A DNA stretch of 64,000 bases from Ceriagrion tenellum (GCA_963169105.1 OY720641.1:4603258-4667257), one strand, 5' to 3'. Shown: positions 13,396 through 24,430, counted from the first letter of the stretch. Made by a program: numbers and translations. Notes: generated by a model not told the origin, from the letters alone.

Positions 13396-13614
13396 CCCTT
13401 GGAGTGCCAACCGATTTTCTAGGTACTATGCTAAAATTGCCGAAGCATTTTTGCTTTAAGCTTCATAAGTAATCTGCATTTAGGTGCCATCTGTGAACAA
13501 TCAGTGACATACCAGCATCTAAGAGTGACATTGCAGGAGGAGCGCTATCGCGCTCCTGGCACTTTTCGTGAGAGACAGGAGGAGCGCGATAGCGCTCTCC
13601 GGCACTCTTAAGGG
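13396..13614. mobile_element. piggyBac-type MITE with TTAA target duplications
   Basis: The element starts CCCTTGGAGTGCC and ends GGCACTCTTAAGGG; the ends are inverted repeats with a one-base gap. TTAA lies directly outside both ends (13392-13395 and 13615-13618). A CCC...GGG start and end with exact TTAA duplication is the hallmark of piggyBac-superfamily transposition. The 219-bp element has no coding capacity, so it would have depended on a transposase supplied elsewhere. The right third carries two related palindromes built on GGAGCGCTATCGCGCTCC (about 13538-13556 and 13579-13600), which are subterminal repeats. Confidence 0.8.
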
Positions 13615-14015
13615 TTAAGTACACTCCTCAGTACAGCCTATATCTTCCAAAACTATTCCACCAATCCCCTATATCAATAGCCTCATCAAAATTAACATAG
13701 AAAAAGCAAAAACATTGCTATAATTAAGAAAACGAAAACTCTCTTTAAGCAGTAGAGGTACAAAAAAATATCTGATAGAAGTCCAAAAACATTACGCCGA
13801 AGCACCAGACGTTTCAGTATCCGTTGATATCACCACGTATGGCCTGATACCAACAATTCTTTCTTTCTTTCTTCAAAAACTCCCTTAACCGGTAGATCGT
13901 TCTCAATAATAATTTCTCCCTCCCCTCTATCCTGAAAAAAATAACTAAATGGCTCGTGTCCGCCCACCTAGCATTTGCGGATCCTCCATCAAACTCACCC
14001 GCCTGCGTCCCCTGC

Positions 14016-14084
14016 GAGCCATTGATTGCGGCGGCGCGCATTCACTTGTTTCCGAACGCGCCTCGATGCGTATTTTTTCTCCCT
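14016..14084. repeat. GC-rich dispersed repeat, copy 2
   Basis: GATTGCGGCGGCGCGCATTC followed by ACTTGTTTCCGAACGCGCC and TATTTTTTCTCCC parallels 12055-12122. The surroundings (13950-14430) are GC- and CT-rich with overlapping frames on both strands and no recognisable protein. The role of this repeat is unknown. Confidence 0.5.
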
Positions 14085-14450
14085 TCCCCCGTGATGCCTT
14101 GCTTCTCCTCCCTGCGTGCCGAGTCGGCGAAAGGGAACCGACTACAGAGGATGAGGGTGGAGAGTAGTTGGTGGAGGGGCGAGGGCGGCACGAGATTGTC
14201 TCCTCCCTCTTAAAGCTTTCCCCTCCTCCATACCCTCTGCGCATTTCTTTATGCCATGTCCCCCTCTTTACCGAAGGTGACGTAACCTCCTTGCCTGCGT
14301 CCTGCCGTTTTTTTATCCTGTCAGGAAAGATTTTTAGTGTTCCGCCCTACGGAAACTTGTGTCTCATTCGGTTTTTACGTATTCTTCGCCGTCTCCGTTT
14401 ACAAACGAATTGTGGAACGGTCCTCGGGTAAAAAAGTGAAGGAGAAATTC

Positions 14451-16727
14451 TATTTTTCTCTCGTTGCCTGGAATATAATGGCAGAATAGCACGGAAGATG
14501 CAATGTACATTGGTGTTTACGATGAATGGTGAAGATCAAGTGAGCAGTGAAAAGCACTTACGAACAAGTTCCTCGAAAAGCCGGGGAGAATTAAAGCTTT
14601 AAAAACTAAGCAAGGGAGGAGAAACAAAATAATTAGACTTGTTTTTCGTCACAACAGACGAATGAAAACAATATTGGAAAGAGATTTAAATGATGATGAG
14701 AGGGAAGGGAGAGGGTATGGTGAAGGCTACGCAGTTATACATCTGTCAGTCAGAAAACAACGTCTTCCTGGGAAGTGTTATGGTTTCCAAGTAGCAGGGT
14801 TCTAAATCCAATGACAATATTACCCATTGTTGTTTGAGTTTTTTACTGAGTGCCTGGTATCATCCACGAATAAAAAAATACCTGAGTGCAAGTAAGTTTT
14901 ATGAAACGGCTTCAGATAATAGCTAAAAGTGACCGCCTGTTTTCCTTACCCGGCAAGGGTGATACATCACATGGAATTCTTTCTCAAACATATGACTCCT
15001 ACCACTTCTACCAAAGGTAACAAGAGCAACGACAGCGTTGGCATTTTTCACACCTCGCCACAACAAACGATAAAGTGCTTCTAAAAACCTAACTAATAAA
15101 TATATTGCTTTTCGGTTGCGTTTGTCAGTGCCAGCTGTGAAAAGGCTGTGCTGCGTGTTAGTGGATTTTTTTCTTTGGGTTATTTTTAGAACCATTATAG
15201 TCGTTTCAAGATCGGGCTGTTTGTCAAATGCTCTGCATCAAGCCGTCTTCGGTAAACAAATGACTATTCTTTTGAAATAAAGAATACCATGTACTTCTTT
15301 ATAAAATTTGTTGGGTATGTCTTGGTTTGAAATTTTCGCTGTTCATTCTTCCTTGATTTATGTTGCTTCACCAGGTGTTGATAAGAATCATACGCATTCC
15401 TCTCCACGTATTTTCTCGTCCTAATTGATGATTCTTCTGAAGGAAAAAAATAATTCCGTCCCTTAAATCCTCCACTGCTTCTGTTTTTATTTCTCCTTGC
15501 CAACCATTCATCGCTTGAAGACTCATTCTTCACCCTTCTTTACATGTGAGAAAAAGGTGGCCTATATCTATTGCTTCATGAGTTCCCAGAATATATTCTC
15601 TGAAAGGTACAGAAAATATCACGTGTTGCTAAAGATATACCAAATATTGATGGCCACTCATTCCATCGAGATTGTAAGATGGTGTTTCTCTTGTTTATCA
15701 GGAAAAAATGATGACACCATCCCTATGGCCTACTGATGCTACTTAATATCAATTTAAACGGGTTTTGTGTGAGTAAATTGAGCACGCTGATGTTTTTTCA
15801 GCAAAATCACTTGAATCATTGCAGGGCTCGTGTGTTTATTTTGCTGTTAAAGTTTCAAACTTTTGCGGAAGCATTTCTCTTATGCGTTCATCATGGTGCA
15901 GTTATGATTTTCCATTTTTGGTTAAAATGTTACACACTAAATATGTAAATGAAGTATTTCGGTAACTGGGAATATCTTTTTTACAACATACTTTTGTGGA
16001 GAGCGTACATCTATGGAAACACATTCTTCTTTTGAAATGACTGGAAATAGTTAAGGCCAAACCAAATCGCGGATTAAACACCGACTCCATTGCCTGGTCT
16101 AAAGGCTTCTACACGGTACATTGTATTGTACAAATATGTACGAATTCCTTCATGGGGGAAATTTTAAAGCGGCAAATTGTATGATTGTCTGAATGACTTA
16201 ACGGGAAATAGAGCCTGCTCTAATTCCATTCAGTTTCTTGTAAATTTTATGATACATTCGTTTGTACAATAAAATTTACCGTGTGAAGCGGCCTTAAGGC
16301 TGAAAACCAATGAAAAAATTCAACGAAACGCATTGGGTGACTGTTTGTATTCTACTGGGAAAAATGGTCTTAAGTTCTCACTTTTAACTCTAGTTTGGAG
16401 GAATTTTTCTAAATTATCCAGTCCAAAGAAATTATTTTTACTCTGTAGACCAATGTAGAACGTCGGGACTGCCTTAGCACTCACTCGAGAAACGTTTTTG
16501 TTTCTTAATAGTGAAAATCTCCCACGGATCTTGTATTTGTCCATCGGAGACCCCTTCCCTGCATTTTTGGGACGCCACTTAACCATAGTGTGGCTGAGCG
16601 CTAAAGATCGACCCATGTTGTGCGTTTCTCGATACTGCGTGGCAGACAATCGATACTTCTTAAACGATTATTTACTAAAATGAATACTTATCAAAGTCTC
16701 AGGCTTCACTTTGTGGAACCACATTGC
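14451..16727. other. intergenic DNA, nothing recognised
   Basis: AT-rich sequence. Frames up to 109 codons occur (for example minus 16320-16649) but show no domain, membrane-topology pattern or splice-bounded conservation. Confidence 0.45.
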
Positions 16728-16991
16728 GATGGTTTGTTGATAAATTCACTTTGTAATGTTCCTCAATAGTTTTTATTATTCCGACCTTGGTTTCGACTCG
16801 AAGTTAAGTCACTATCAAGGTTATAAAATTAACCTTGTTATCTAATTTTATCTTTATTTGTTTTAAATTTATTAAAAGTTATTACATTATCAAATTAACC
16901 TTGATAATGACTTAACTTTGAGTCGAAACCTAGGTCGGAAAAATAAAAACTATTGTGGAACATTGCAAAGTGAGTTTATTTACAAACCATC
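16728..16991. repeat. foldback element, ~95-nt arms, hammerhead-like cores
   Basis: The left arm (GATGGTTTGTTGATAAATTC onward, to about 16825) is the reverse complement of the right arm (about 16890-16991), with more than 80% agreement by eye. Each arm contains CTTGATA(A/G)TGAC, then GAGTC, then GAAACC(T/A)AGGTCGG, a decayed hammerhead-like core with a palindromic stem III. The plus-strand version is at about 16907-16945. No coding capacity. Best explained as a head-to-head or tail-to-tail pair of one short element, as known for Penelope-type terminal repeats. Confidence 0.7.
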
Positions 16992-17061
16992 AAAATTAAT
17001 ACTGTTCGGTGTAACTTGGTGGAATACATTTATGTTGATAAAAATTAATGACAATAACATT

Positions 17062-17194
17062 GTAAATTCCAAAACATTTTTGAAATAACTCCGTTTTACC
17101 GGTTTCATCCTTTTGAGCACATCGAGTAGAATGGACCTAACGACATTCAAGTGATACCGGTTGTTCAGTAATATTAAATGTATTTTTGGAATTT
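17062..17194. repeat. small foldback element with ACCGGT centre
   Basis: AAATTCCAAAACATTTTT at 17062 pairs with the reverse complement of 17178-17194, and ACCGGTTTC (17098) faces ATACCGGTTG (17154) in opposite orientation. On the minus strand the left half reads GATGAAACCGGTAAAAC, again a GAAACCGGT motif. It overlaps the start of the duplicated block at 17149. Confidence 0.5.
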
Positions 17195-17415
17195 AAAAAT
17201 TTACTATAATTAAATATTTACCGACTTATTACTAGCCACGATACGCGGATGCACATAATTTTTGAAAGCCCTACCCTATGGACCAAACTCACTACTCCGC
17301 TCTAACATCCTTCCGTTCCTTAACCCCCGTGTTCGAGGAAGAACTGAATAGAGCGGTCTTCATTTAAATTTCCAATCCATATTTTATATGCCTAGCAGCC
17401 ATTTATGGTGCGCGT
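17149..17415 (+). repeat. duplicated block, first copy (segments A1 and B1)
   Basis: A1 (17149-17270: ACCGGTTGTTCAGTAAT through CCACGATACGCGGATGC) and B1 (17301-17415: ATCCTTCCGTTCC, GTGTTCGAGGAAG, GAGCGGTCTTCATTTAAATT) both recur downstream in the same order and orientation at 17605-17735 and 18001-18118. The copies are clearly diverged. The second pair has extra sequence between A and B. No protein is encoded. This indicates an old tandem duplication or two insertions of one repeat family. Confidence 0.65.
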
Positions 17416-17604
17416 AAAACCAGGCGCACGAAGAAATCGTTCCCAGTTGATGGTCAGTTCGTTGGTTTTCTTCAACTAAGAGTCCAGAGAAGTCCGCCGT
17501 GAAAGTATGCAACACCCAAAGTGCCTTTGTGGACGACGGAGCCAATGTCATTCTCTCCGCTCCGCTCGAGCTTCACATTTGTTTGATGGTCTATTTTTCT
17601 AGTC

Positions 17605-18118
17605 ACATCAGTTGGAACCGGTTGTTTAGTGTTATTAAAATAATATTGTGAATTTAAAAAAGATAATTCAATTAGTTATTTATCCACTCTTCACAACCAC
17701 GATACGCGAATGCTCGTTATTTTTGCAAGCCTCATTATTAAGTCCATTTACCAGTTTTGAATCAAGGTACTCGTCCGAAATCAAGCACCTATTTTTTCCT
17801 TGAATTATCATCAACTACCGAAGGAGCACAACAAACATTAAGAAAGGAAACAGCTTGCATATGCATAGAATAAGACGAGCCAAAACAATCAAAAATAAGA
17901 TTCCGTAAACTAAGGTGATTTCGGCCACGCACGTAAATTAAAACTTAGTAGCACAGTGCTATCAAAGGTATAAACCAGCATTTTATTATCAATAAACTAT
18001 GTTCTAATAATATCCTTCCGTTCCGTAACTGCCGTGTTCGAGGAAGTTTTGGATAGAGCGATCTTCATTTAAATTTCTAATCCATATGCTATAAACCTAG
18101 CGGCCATCTATGGCACTT
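17605..18118 (+). repeat. duplicated block, second copy (A2 and B2) with ~265 bp between
   Basis: A2 (17605-17735) shares CCACGATACGCGAATGC with A1. B2 (18001-18118) shares ATCCTTCCGTTCC, GTGTTCGAGGAAG and CTTCATTTAAATTTC with B1. The intervening 17736-18000 has no counterpart in the first copy, so it was either inserted here or lost there. No gene is seen in it. Confidence 0.65.
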
Positions 18119-18611
18119 TATCCTGATTATTGCCAAGATAATGAAAAGAATAACCCTGAATTTTGTGCATTTTGACTCTTCCACGCCGAAAAAATGGCAT
18201 TTTGGCTTTGTTTTTGCGTCCGTAGACATTTTATGCTTGGACAACCCTTGGGACCTTTTGGGGCCTTTATAGTCTTCATTTCAAGTAAGAGTGGCTGAAA
18301 TGGTCCCAGATAAGTCCTGGTTAAAAACATTAACTTCCAGCAAAATTGACCTTCGGTTGTTGATACGATCTTGGCGATACACTAAAGAAATTTTTTTGAT
18401 AGAAATGCTGCTATCATTCATGGGATTGGCAACAAGTTTGAACTCTCCTTCAGAGTTTCTACCTCTAAGAATTTTATCGAGGAAATGTGGGTTGTTTGGA
18501 GATGCCTGCTTTAAATGTCACCAATTTGGCAATTTTAGCAACTTTTCTCCATTTTCTTACCATGCACACGTTCTTTTTTCCCAATTTCGATTAATAAAAC
18601 ACAAGCATATT
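18119..18611. other. intergenic DNA, nothing recognised
   Basis: The 165-codon frame beginning at 18291 runs through this stretch into the SINE that follows, so its length reflects chance plus the SINE and not a conserved protein. Confidence 0.5.
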
Positions 18612-18905
18612 AAGGATTATGAGGGGATGGGATCGGTGTGGTGGCCAGAGTACTCGCCTACCACACGGGCGGCCAGGGTTCAAATCCCTGCAAGAGGCGG
18701 ATGTTTTTCAGAGGGAACCCGATCCCTACTTGAGTGTCTTGTGGAGGGCACTTCTAGTACAGTACTCCGTCTGTCGGATGAGACGTAAAACCGTGGTCCC
18801 CTTGGCGCCTTTCGTTAAGAGTAGGTTTCTATCCATCCTTCTTCCCTTACCTATCCCCTATGGCGCAAATGACCATTGGTCGTCTCCCCAAATATCCAAT
18901 CCAAT
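18612..18905 (+). mobile_element. tRNA-derived SINE
   Basis: The 5' part has tRNA-like RNA polymerase III promoter boxes: TGGTGGCCAGAGTACTCG (box A-like, 18640-18657) and GGTTCAAATCCC (box B, 18678-18689). They are followed by a body with CTGTCGGATGAGACGTAAAACC and CCGTGGTCCCCTTGGCGCC, a segment typical of a widespread arthropod SINE body. Further on it reads TATGGCGCAAATGACC. The body carries no protein; such elements are copied by LINE machinery. The 3' boundary is approximate because no clean A-tail is visible. Confidence 0.75.
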
Positions 18906-19499
18906 CAGGATTTTGAATACCTGTCAACTTCTTGGAGTAGAATGTCGCCTCACCTGCTGTAATCTCTGTTGTGATTTTCTGGTCTGTCTGATGCGTGCAC
19001 CAATCCCAAATTTTTATGAAGCTTTTGATGCAAAATTTCAATGGAAACAACGGACGTGCACATTGTAAACACTCCCCAAACCGATGTGTGTTTAGCTATA
19101 TTCGTTCTCTAAACTTAATTATGACCGAAGAAAAATTATCAATCTTCCTCCTTCATTGCTGGAAGTTTGCGAATTATTCAGCGGTAGTAAAGCTTTTGAT
19201 GCTCAACTGCCCTTCGGGTTGTCAATTTTCCTCTCTTAATTACACCCTGTTCATGCCGAAGACGATTTTTATCTTATCTCAATTATGGGCGCCCACCGTG
19301 GACTTTCTTCTAATGCCTGGGCATGACCAACCCCATAGTATGGCCGATGGTCACCCCACAGTATTTTGATTTTTTGCCAAGAAATCCATATTGTTCCGAG
19401 TAAAATCTGAATATATTACCTTTCTTTATAATCTTAAGGGAAAATAATGAAGTAATATGGAAGTGTTATTTACTTGATGTTAGTAGAGATGAAATTCGA
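18906..19499. other. intergenic DNA, nothing recognised
   Basis: AT-rich sequence with frames of up to 124 codons, without recognisable domains. It may include the worn tail of the SINE to its left. Confidence 0.45.
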
Positions 19500-19735
19500 G
19501 ATCGGAGGAATAGATGAGTGGAGGGTATGATACGGTTGCTCAATAATGTGGTAGAGGGAAGGATCTTGGGCAAGCTGGGAAGATGAAGAAGGAATGGGTT
19601 TCTTGGACAGGATGAAGGAGGTTAGATCACAATATGAGGCAAAAAAGATTATACTAGAGCGAGATAGACCCCTGAAAATGTAGAAAACCGGAAGGAGAAT
19701 CTCTAACATTCAAATAAACCTACCTTTACCGGTAG
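19500..19735 (+). mobile_element. LINE 3'-end fragment
   Basis: The frames read MIRLLNNVVEGRILGKLGR, then after small frame changes GMGFLDRMKEV, QYEAKKIILERDRPLK. This matches the far C-terminus of arthropod LINE polyproteins (LLK.V.EG.I.GK.GRGR.R.GFLD..K....Y...K..A.ER..WR). Stops and shifts show a dead copy. Only the extreme 3' end remains, consistent with 5' truncation. Confidence 0.6.
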
Positions 19736-21984
19736 AATACTTTTTAAAAAACCAGAGATGTTCTCAGGTGTAGGTTTTTAAGGCTTTTCGAAAGTACACA
19801 GGAATTCTCTCTACCCAGGATACGACAGTATATCATCAACTGCGAAAGGCTGGGGTGGACAGCACGTGATCTTCTCTAGCAATGCTAGGAAGGGTGAGAA
19901 TGAAAGACTGGTTCATACCTATTATTGCACTGTACCACAAAGTTTCAAGTTTTGTGCGTGGCCGAAATTACCCGAGTTTACGGAATCTTTATTTTATTGT
20001 GTCGGCCCGTCTTATGTAAGCATGAGCATGCTGTTTCCTGGATTAATGTTTGTTTTAATCCTTTGGTAGTTAGTGACAATTAAAGGAAAAAATAGGTGGT
20101 TACTTTCGGACTAATACTTTGATTATAATCTGTTAAATGGAGTAAATAATACAAAAGATAATTCGGTATCGCAGACTGCTAAAACTGGTTTTGAAGTCCG
20201 TTAAACCTTTATTAGATTGGCCAACTGCCAACACAGATCAAAGATTTTTTATACTGCATGTGGCCGTGACTGAACAGTCATTCTAGTCCCACTAAAAAAG
20301 TATTCATTCGTTTATTTTACCATGCTGATATTATTTTACCGCCTGGCGCCGTATCATCCCATGGCCTTAAGCTGAATAGATGAGGCAGCCGATCGCGTAG
20401 AGAACATGTTTGGTGTATGAATTGCCGCGTCGGAGATTTGCATGCAAATGCGCAACTGAGATACTTGGCGTAAATGGTGAAATTTTGATCGGGTGCCAAT
20501 CAATCCTCATTCGTCTAAATTAGTAATTCACTCCGATTTCTCTGTCCTTCTCTCTTTCGTCTCGTCTTCCTCCCTCCTCTATTGGTTCTTCCACTTTCTC
20601 GCGTTTTCATTTGAGATAGGTGAGGAAATGACGGTACTTAAAATGCTTGAGGCATGAATTCAAATATTTTCCCACATCATACACGCAGCCAATGATAATA
20701 AAGCTGTTTTAGTAACATTGACTAGAGCGTTAAATTTTCTAAATTTCGATTGCTAAATATTTTATGGGACCTCTGAAAAAAATGTGCTTGAAATATTTGT
20801 TTGTACGACGTGATTTCTATTTCCAATGTATTCAAAAGAGCTACCATCAGATGTTTTCTTTCAGTAAAGGATTTTCATGTCAACTGCAGCATTTCGCGGA
20901 GAAAAGAATCGTGCTGCCGCAGCTACGTGATTGAAAAGTTGCGTCCCTATGTTCATCCGTCAAAATACGCTTAAAATTACATCTCATATCACCTTCTGAA
21001 GGGCGACAGTTTACTCCTGAAACACACTGTTTAACGGAGTTAACGAAAAGACGACCATGTACTATTCCTTTTTATGAAACTATAATTTATTTCATAATTT
21101 AATACACCCTGTATTTCAATTTAATTTCCGACAAAGTTTAATATTTAAGCTAAAGAAGTCACTTAATTTCTGCAAATGTATCTGCTGCACAGTCTCCACT
21201 AAATATCGACCCGTGCCCTGGCATATTTCTGGGAAGTTTTTTTATAACAAAATCGATCCAACAGGTAGCTTATGTTTAAATTTGCTATTAGTCATGCTGA
21301 TTAACCAACCATGATGAATTGGAGATTTGCTATTGATATGGGAACACAGAGAAAGGGAGGATTAATGAGTTGATTAAATTAAGAGAAAATTGAGTTTAGT
21401 GTGTCTCTTCCGTGAGTTATTTGATATGTGCGCAAACAAAACTGTAAAGGACGAGTTGTATCATTGATGCCATCTCAATGTCAACCTGCTCTAATTGGTA
21501 GATAATATCCTATAATATAGGACAGGCGTTTTATATTCGGAAAAGAAAAAGCTTTTTTGCATCATTCAATGGATAAACTTCGAAAACTTACTTGGATGAT
21601 AAAAACGTTCGCATCACATAAATGCGTAAAAATTCCAGTAATTTTGATCTGAATTGAAAGACTGAAACTGACACCGTGATATTGTAAAAATCAACCCAAA
21701 AATTGATGAAATTTTGTCATAATATTCATTCAATCCGTTATTTTAGGTTCTTTCTCTATTTGATTGTGAAATATGGATCACTTTATGACTATGCGATACA
21801 CTTTAGTCCAAATATTTATTTATTACAAGTAACGGTTATGATAGTAATTTTGAGTAAGTATTTGTCGGAGAGTTTCAATCAACGACAATCATACCAAGAA
21901 ATAATTTTTAAATGGAGAAATTTCTACGAGTAAAAGCATAACTTTAATTGAAAAGAAATCCCAAGCTTTCGTTGTTTCATTATA
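19736..21984. other. intergenic DNA, nothing recognised
   Basis: AT-rich DNA. CACCCTGTAT at about 21107 resembles short repeat ends common in insect genomes, but no element can be delimited. No exon-like segment was found. Confidence 0.45.
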
Positions 21985-22330
21985 TTTACAAGCCTCCTGC
22001 AGCTAGTTCCCATCCATTCCCATCCATCCGTCCGCCCCTTTCCCCGCTCTCCTCCCTGAGAATATCTTTTCTACCTTGCGTGACTCCCCTACCAACTCGC
22101 CTGATCCGTCTCTCCGAGTTAATCAAGACGAGCATTTACTCCCTCTGCGTTCCCACCTCCCACCACCACTGGCCTCCTCACCCTACATCATTCTCCATCG
22201 TCCACCTCCTTCTATATCCTCATCCGACGCTGTTCTTTCGAGGCACACGCTGGAATTCCTCCTTGGCTCATCTCCATTGTAATTCCTCCCCCATCTTCCC
22301 AAACCTTCTCCCTCCTCTCTACACTTTGTG
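21985..22330. other. pyrimidine-rich block
   Basis: The plus strand is almost free of runs of purine and rich in CC, CT and TCC words (for example CCATCCATCCGTCCGCCCC), which holds open a 169-codon frame that is mostly Ser, Pro, Leu and His. It lies directly beside a LINE end (22497). No domain is seen. Confidence 0.5.
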
Positions 22331-22496
22331 TCCCAACCTTCCCAGCCTAAGCGTGTCTACTACCCGAGCCTACGGCGCCCCGAAAACATCCATCCACCTG
22401 CCCGCATTTTCTTGGGATTGTTGGAGTGATTTTCGTTTCTATACCAATTTCCGGTAAACTTTGCGTTCGCGATGTCAATAGTGATCATCATCATAG

Positions 22497-23065
22497 GTCG
22501 TTCAAACCTAAAATTGGTTGAATACAGCCCTCCACCCTTCCCTATCTAATGCTAGTACACTTACCTCCTGGTATCTCTTCCTATGTACTTTTTCTCTTTA
22601 TTTGGTCCATGAACTTATTCCTCGGTCTTCCTCTTGGTACTTATCCCTCCATTTCATCGGCAATAATGTTCTTCACAAGTCCATTGTGTCTCAGGGTGTG
22701 TCCAATCCATCTAGTTCTTCTTTTCCGTGTGGTGTTCCATTAAATGGTCCTTTCCTCTTCTACTCTTCCGTACACTTCATCATTTCTTATTTTGTTCGTC
22801 CATTCTATCTTCAGCATCCTCCTCCAGAACCAGGGTTCGAAGTCTTCTAATATGTTCTGGTCAATTTTTCCAACAGTCCATTCTTCCGATTCATAGTGCC
22901 ACGCTCCACGCGAATGTTTTTACATACTGTTTTCTAGTTTGTAGGCCTATAGTCTTTAAGTACAGCAGGTGTCTTTTAACCATGAACATTTTCTTAGCCT
23001 GGGCAAGTCTTCGCAAGATATCCGTTGTTCCTCTTCTGACCACGTGATGGTGCTTCCAAGATTGG
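22497..23065 (-). mobile_element. LINE C-terminal/3' fragment, copy A of a two-copy family
   Basis: Read on the minus strand, pieces of the translation correspond to IRRLAQAKKMFMV, EAFETLVLEEDAE-type and RWIGHTLRH-type words, then RGRPRNKF-type and the terminal GWR-AVFNQF. The plus-strand sequence is about 80-85% the same as 54195-54780, in the same orientation and ending at the same 3' point (CAGTCCTCCACCCTTCC-like), so both are 3' ends of one LINE family. Stops and frameshifts show it is inactive. Confidence 0.75.
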
Positions 23066-23225
23066 TACTATCAATAGTGATATCTATGATGAATTATGAT
23101 GTCTATGATGAAAATATCTATGAATAGAAAGATAATTGCATCATAATAATTTTTTTGGCAATGAAATACTCTGATTAACTCCAAATGACTCGGTAACTTT
23201 TTTCACTTCAATTTAATTGTCAGGT

Positions 23226-23258
23226 AACCGGTTTCATTGCATAGGTGACATCTACAGG
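23226..23258 (-). ncRNA. hammerhead-like motif (degenerate), left side of the Penelope-like remnant
   Basis: The minus strand reads CCTGTAGATGTCACC, TATGCAAT, GAAACCGGTTACC. Compared with the plus-strand motif at 24398-24430 the layout is the same, including the upstream word CAGACTGAAAAT. The CTGANGA core is disturbed, so activity is unlikely. It lies in inverted orientation to the partner motif, with a Penelope-like GIY-YIG remnant between. Confidence 0.45.
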
Positions 23259-23519
23259 TACATATTTTCAGTCTGGTACGGAATACATGCTAATTGAGAA
23301 GAGGAGGGGAATGGCAAGAGGGTGGGGTGGGAGTGAAGTCATGAGGTAGGGGTAGGCGAAAAGGTCGGGGGTTTGTGGAGGTGGATGAGCGGAGGGGAGG
23401 GTAAATGGGGGGTTGGAAATATAGAGTGGACGTTGAGCCAGAAATTGGGGCCCACAGCATGGGGGACGTACTTCAGGGAGGGTATTTTAATAAGCTGAGA
23501 AGGCTGGCAGATGAAGGAG

Positions 23520-23940
23520 AAAGTAAAACAAATGCTAATTGTTACGAAGATGGATTATTGGAGACGATCTGCGGGTATATCCAGACGGGAAGGAATCACG
23601 AATGAGAGAATAAGAAATATAATGGCTGTCACCCGCACAATAGTCGATGACATTATAAACAATCAGCTTGTGTGATATGGTCAAATACAACGTATGACGA
23701 ACGATAGATGACCTAAGCAAATTTTAAAGTGGAATCCACGAGGTAGGTAAAAAAGGAGGAAGGCCCATAATTAGTAGGAAAGAGGGCATAGAAAAGGCAT
23801 TAATAGAAAAGAGCTTGCCAGAAGGCCTGTGGATGAATGGAGAGCAATGGCGGTTGGGCATCGAATAGCGTCGAAGAACACTAAGAAACCGAGTATATAA
23901 AAAAGAAGGTTGGGGAAGAGTCTAGGTTAAACACAGTGGG
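23520..23940 (+). mobile_element. LINE C-terminal fragment, second LINE family
   Basis: The translation includes WRRSAGISRREGITNERI, RNIMAVTRTIVDDIINNQLV, then a stop and YGQIQRMTNDR, PKQILKWNPRGR, and after a frame change LPEGLWMNGEQWRLGI. These are the signature words of a very common arthropod LINE end (M.FWRR.AGISRR..I, IV..I....L.WYGHV.RM...R.P...L.W.P.GRRKRGRP, L....W.DR..WRLGI). At least five stops and a frameshift make it a pseudogene. It appears nested within the Penelope-like remnant. Confidence 0.8.
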
Positions 23941-23959
23941 GAATCTTAGAGGGGGAATG

Positions 23960-24200
23960 GTTTTCAAGCATATTTTCGTTCAATATGTATCCCTCTTTCA
24001 GGGATTTCCCTGTCTATAACTGCTCTAATAAGTCCATCCTCCGTCCTATTTTCTCAAGGTTGAGGATCTCTGGGACAAATTCACTATTGTGATCACATTC
24101 CCATAGGTGTTTCGCGAAGTGGGATTTATTAATTTTCCCATACTCTAATGTCTCTTGTTCTCTTAGCCAACGTCTGTCTCCCTCATTGCTTGTCCGCGGT
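23960..24200 (-). mobile_element. Penelope-like element, GIY-YIG endonuclease C-terminal remnant
   Basis: The minus-strand frame from 24178 reads DRRWLREQETLEYGKINKS, HFAKHLWECDHN, then FVPEILNLEKIGRRMDLLEQ, followed by a stop and GYILNENMLEN. The order SHFA.HL...H, ILN-, GRR.-LLE- is that of the C-terminal part of the GIY-YIG domain in Penelope-like retroelements. The N-terminal GIY and YIG strands and the reverse transcriptase are not visible. The in-frame stop suggests decay. Hammerhead-like motifs on both sides (23226-23258 and 24398-24430) support the assignment. Confidence 0.65.
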
Positions 24201-24397
24201 TGGTTTAAATGATTAAATTTATTCTATGAACGATATCAAGGCCCCCTATTGCCTCGGTGTGCATCGTGAATTTACTTTTACTGAGGTATCTTCGCCAATC
24301 ACTCATGTGAAGTGGCGCAGTTCCCGGATCGAATGATCTTTCAGTCCCACCTATTTCTCAAATGGTATATATTCCTCACCGGACTGAAAATTTGTTC

Positions 24398-24430
24398 CTG
24401 AAGAAGTCGCTTATGCGTTGAAACCGGTCG
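24398..24430 (+). ncRNA. hammerhead-like motif (Penelope terminal-repeat type)
   Basis: CTGAAGA, then AGTCGCTTATGCGTT, then GAAACCGGTCG. The core CTGANGA...GAAA...TC is intact. The short hairpin (GTCGC with GCGTT, loop TTAT) has one mismatch and one G-T pair, and one base separates CTGANGA from it. The ACCGGT after GAA is self-complementary, as in the minimal, dimer-forming hammerheads described in Penelope-like terminal repeats. Stem I next to the core is poor, so cleavage is not certain. Confidence 0.5.

Noticed and set aside
17440..18000. CRISPR-like or short-spaced repeats in the duplicated block
   Set aside because: Repeats are two long diverged copies, not regular short repeats with unique spacers; the window is eukaryotic in character.
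18640..18712. A tRNA gene, from box A-like and box B sequences
   Set aside because: No complete cloverleaf (no proper acceptor stem or anticodon arm), and the downstream body identifies it as a tRNA-derived SINE.
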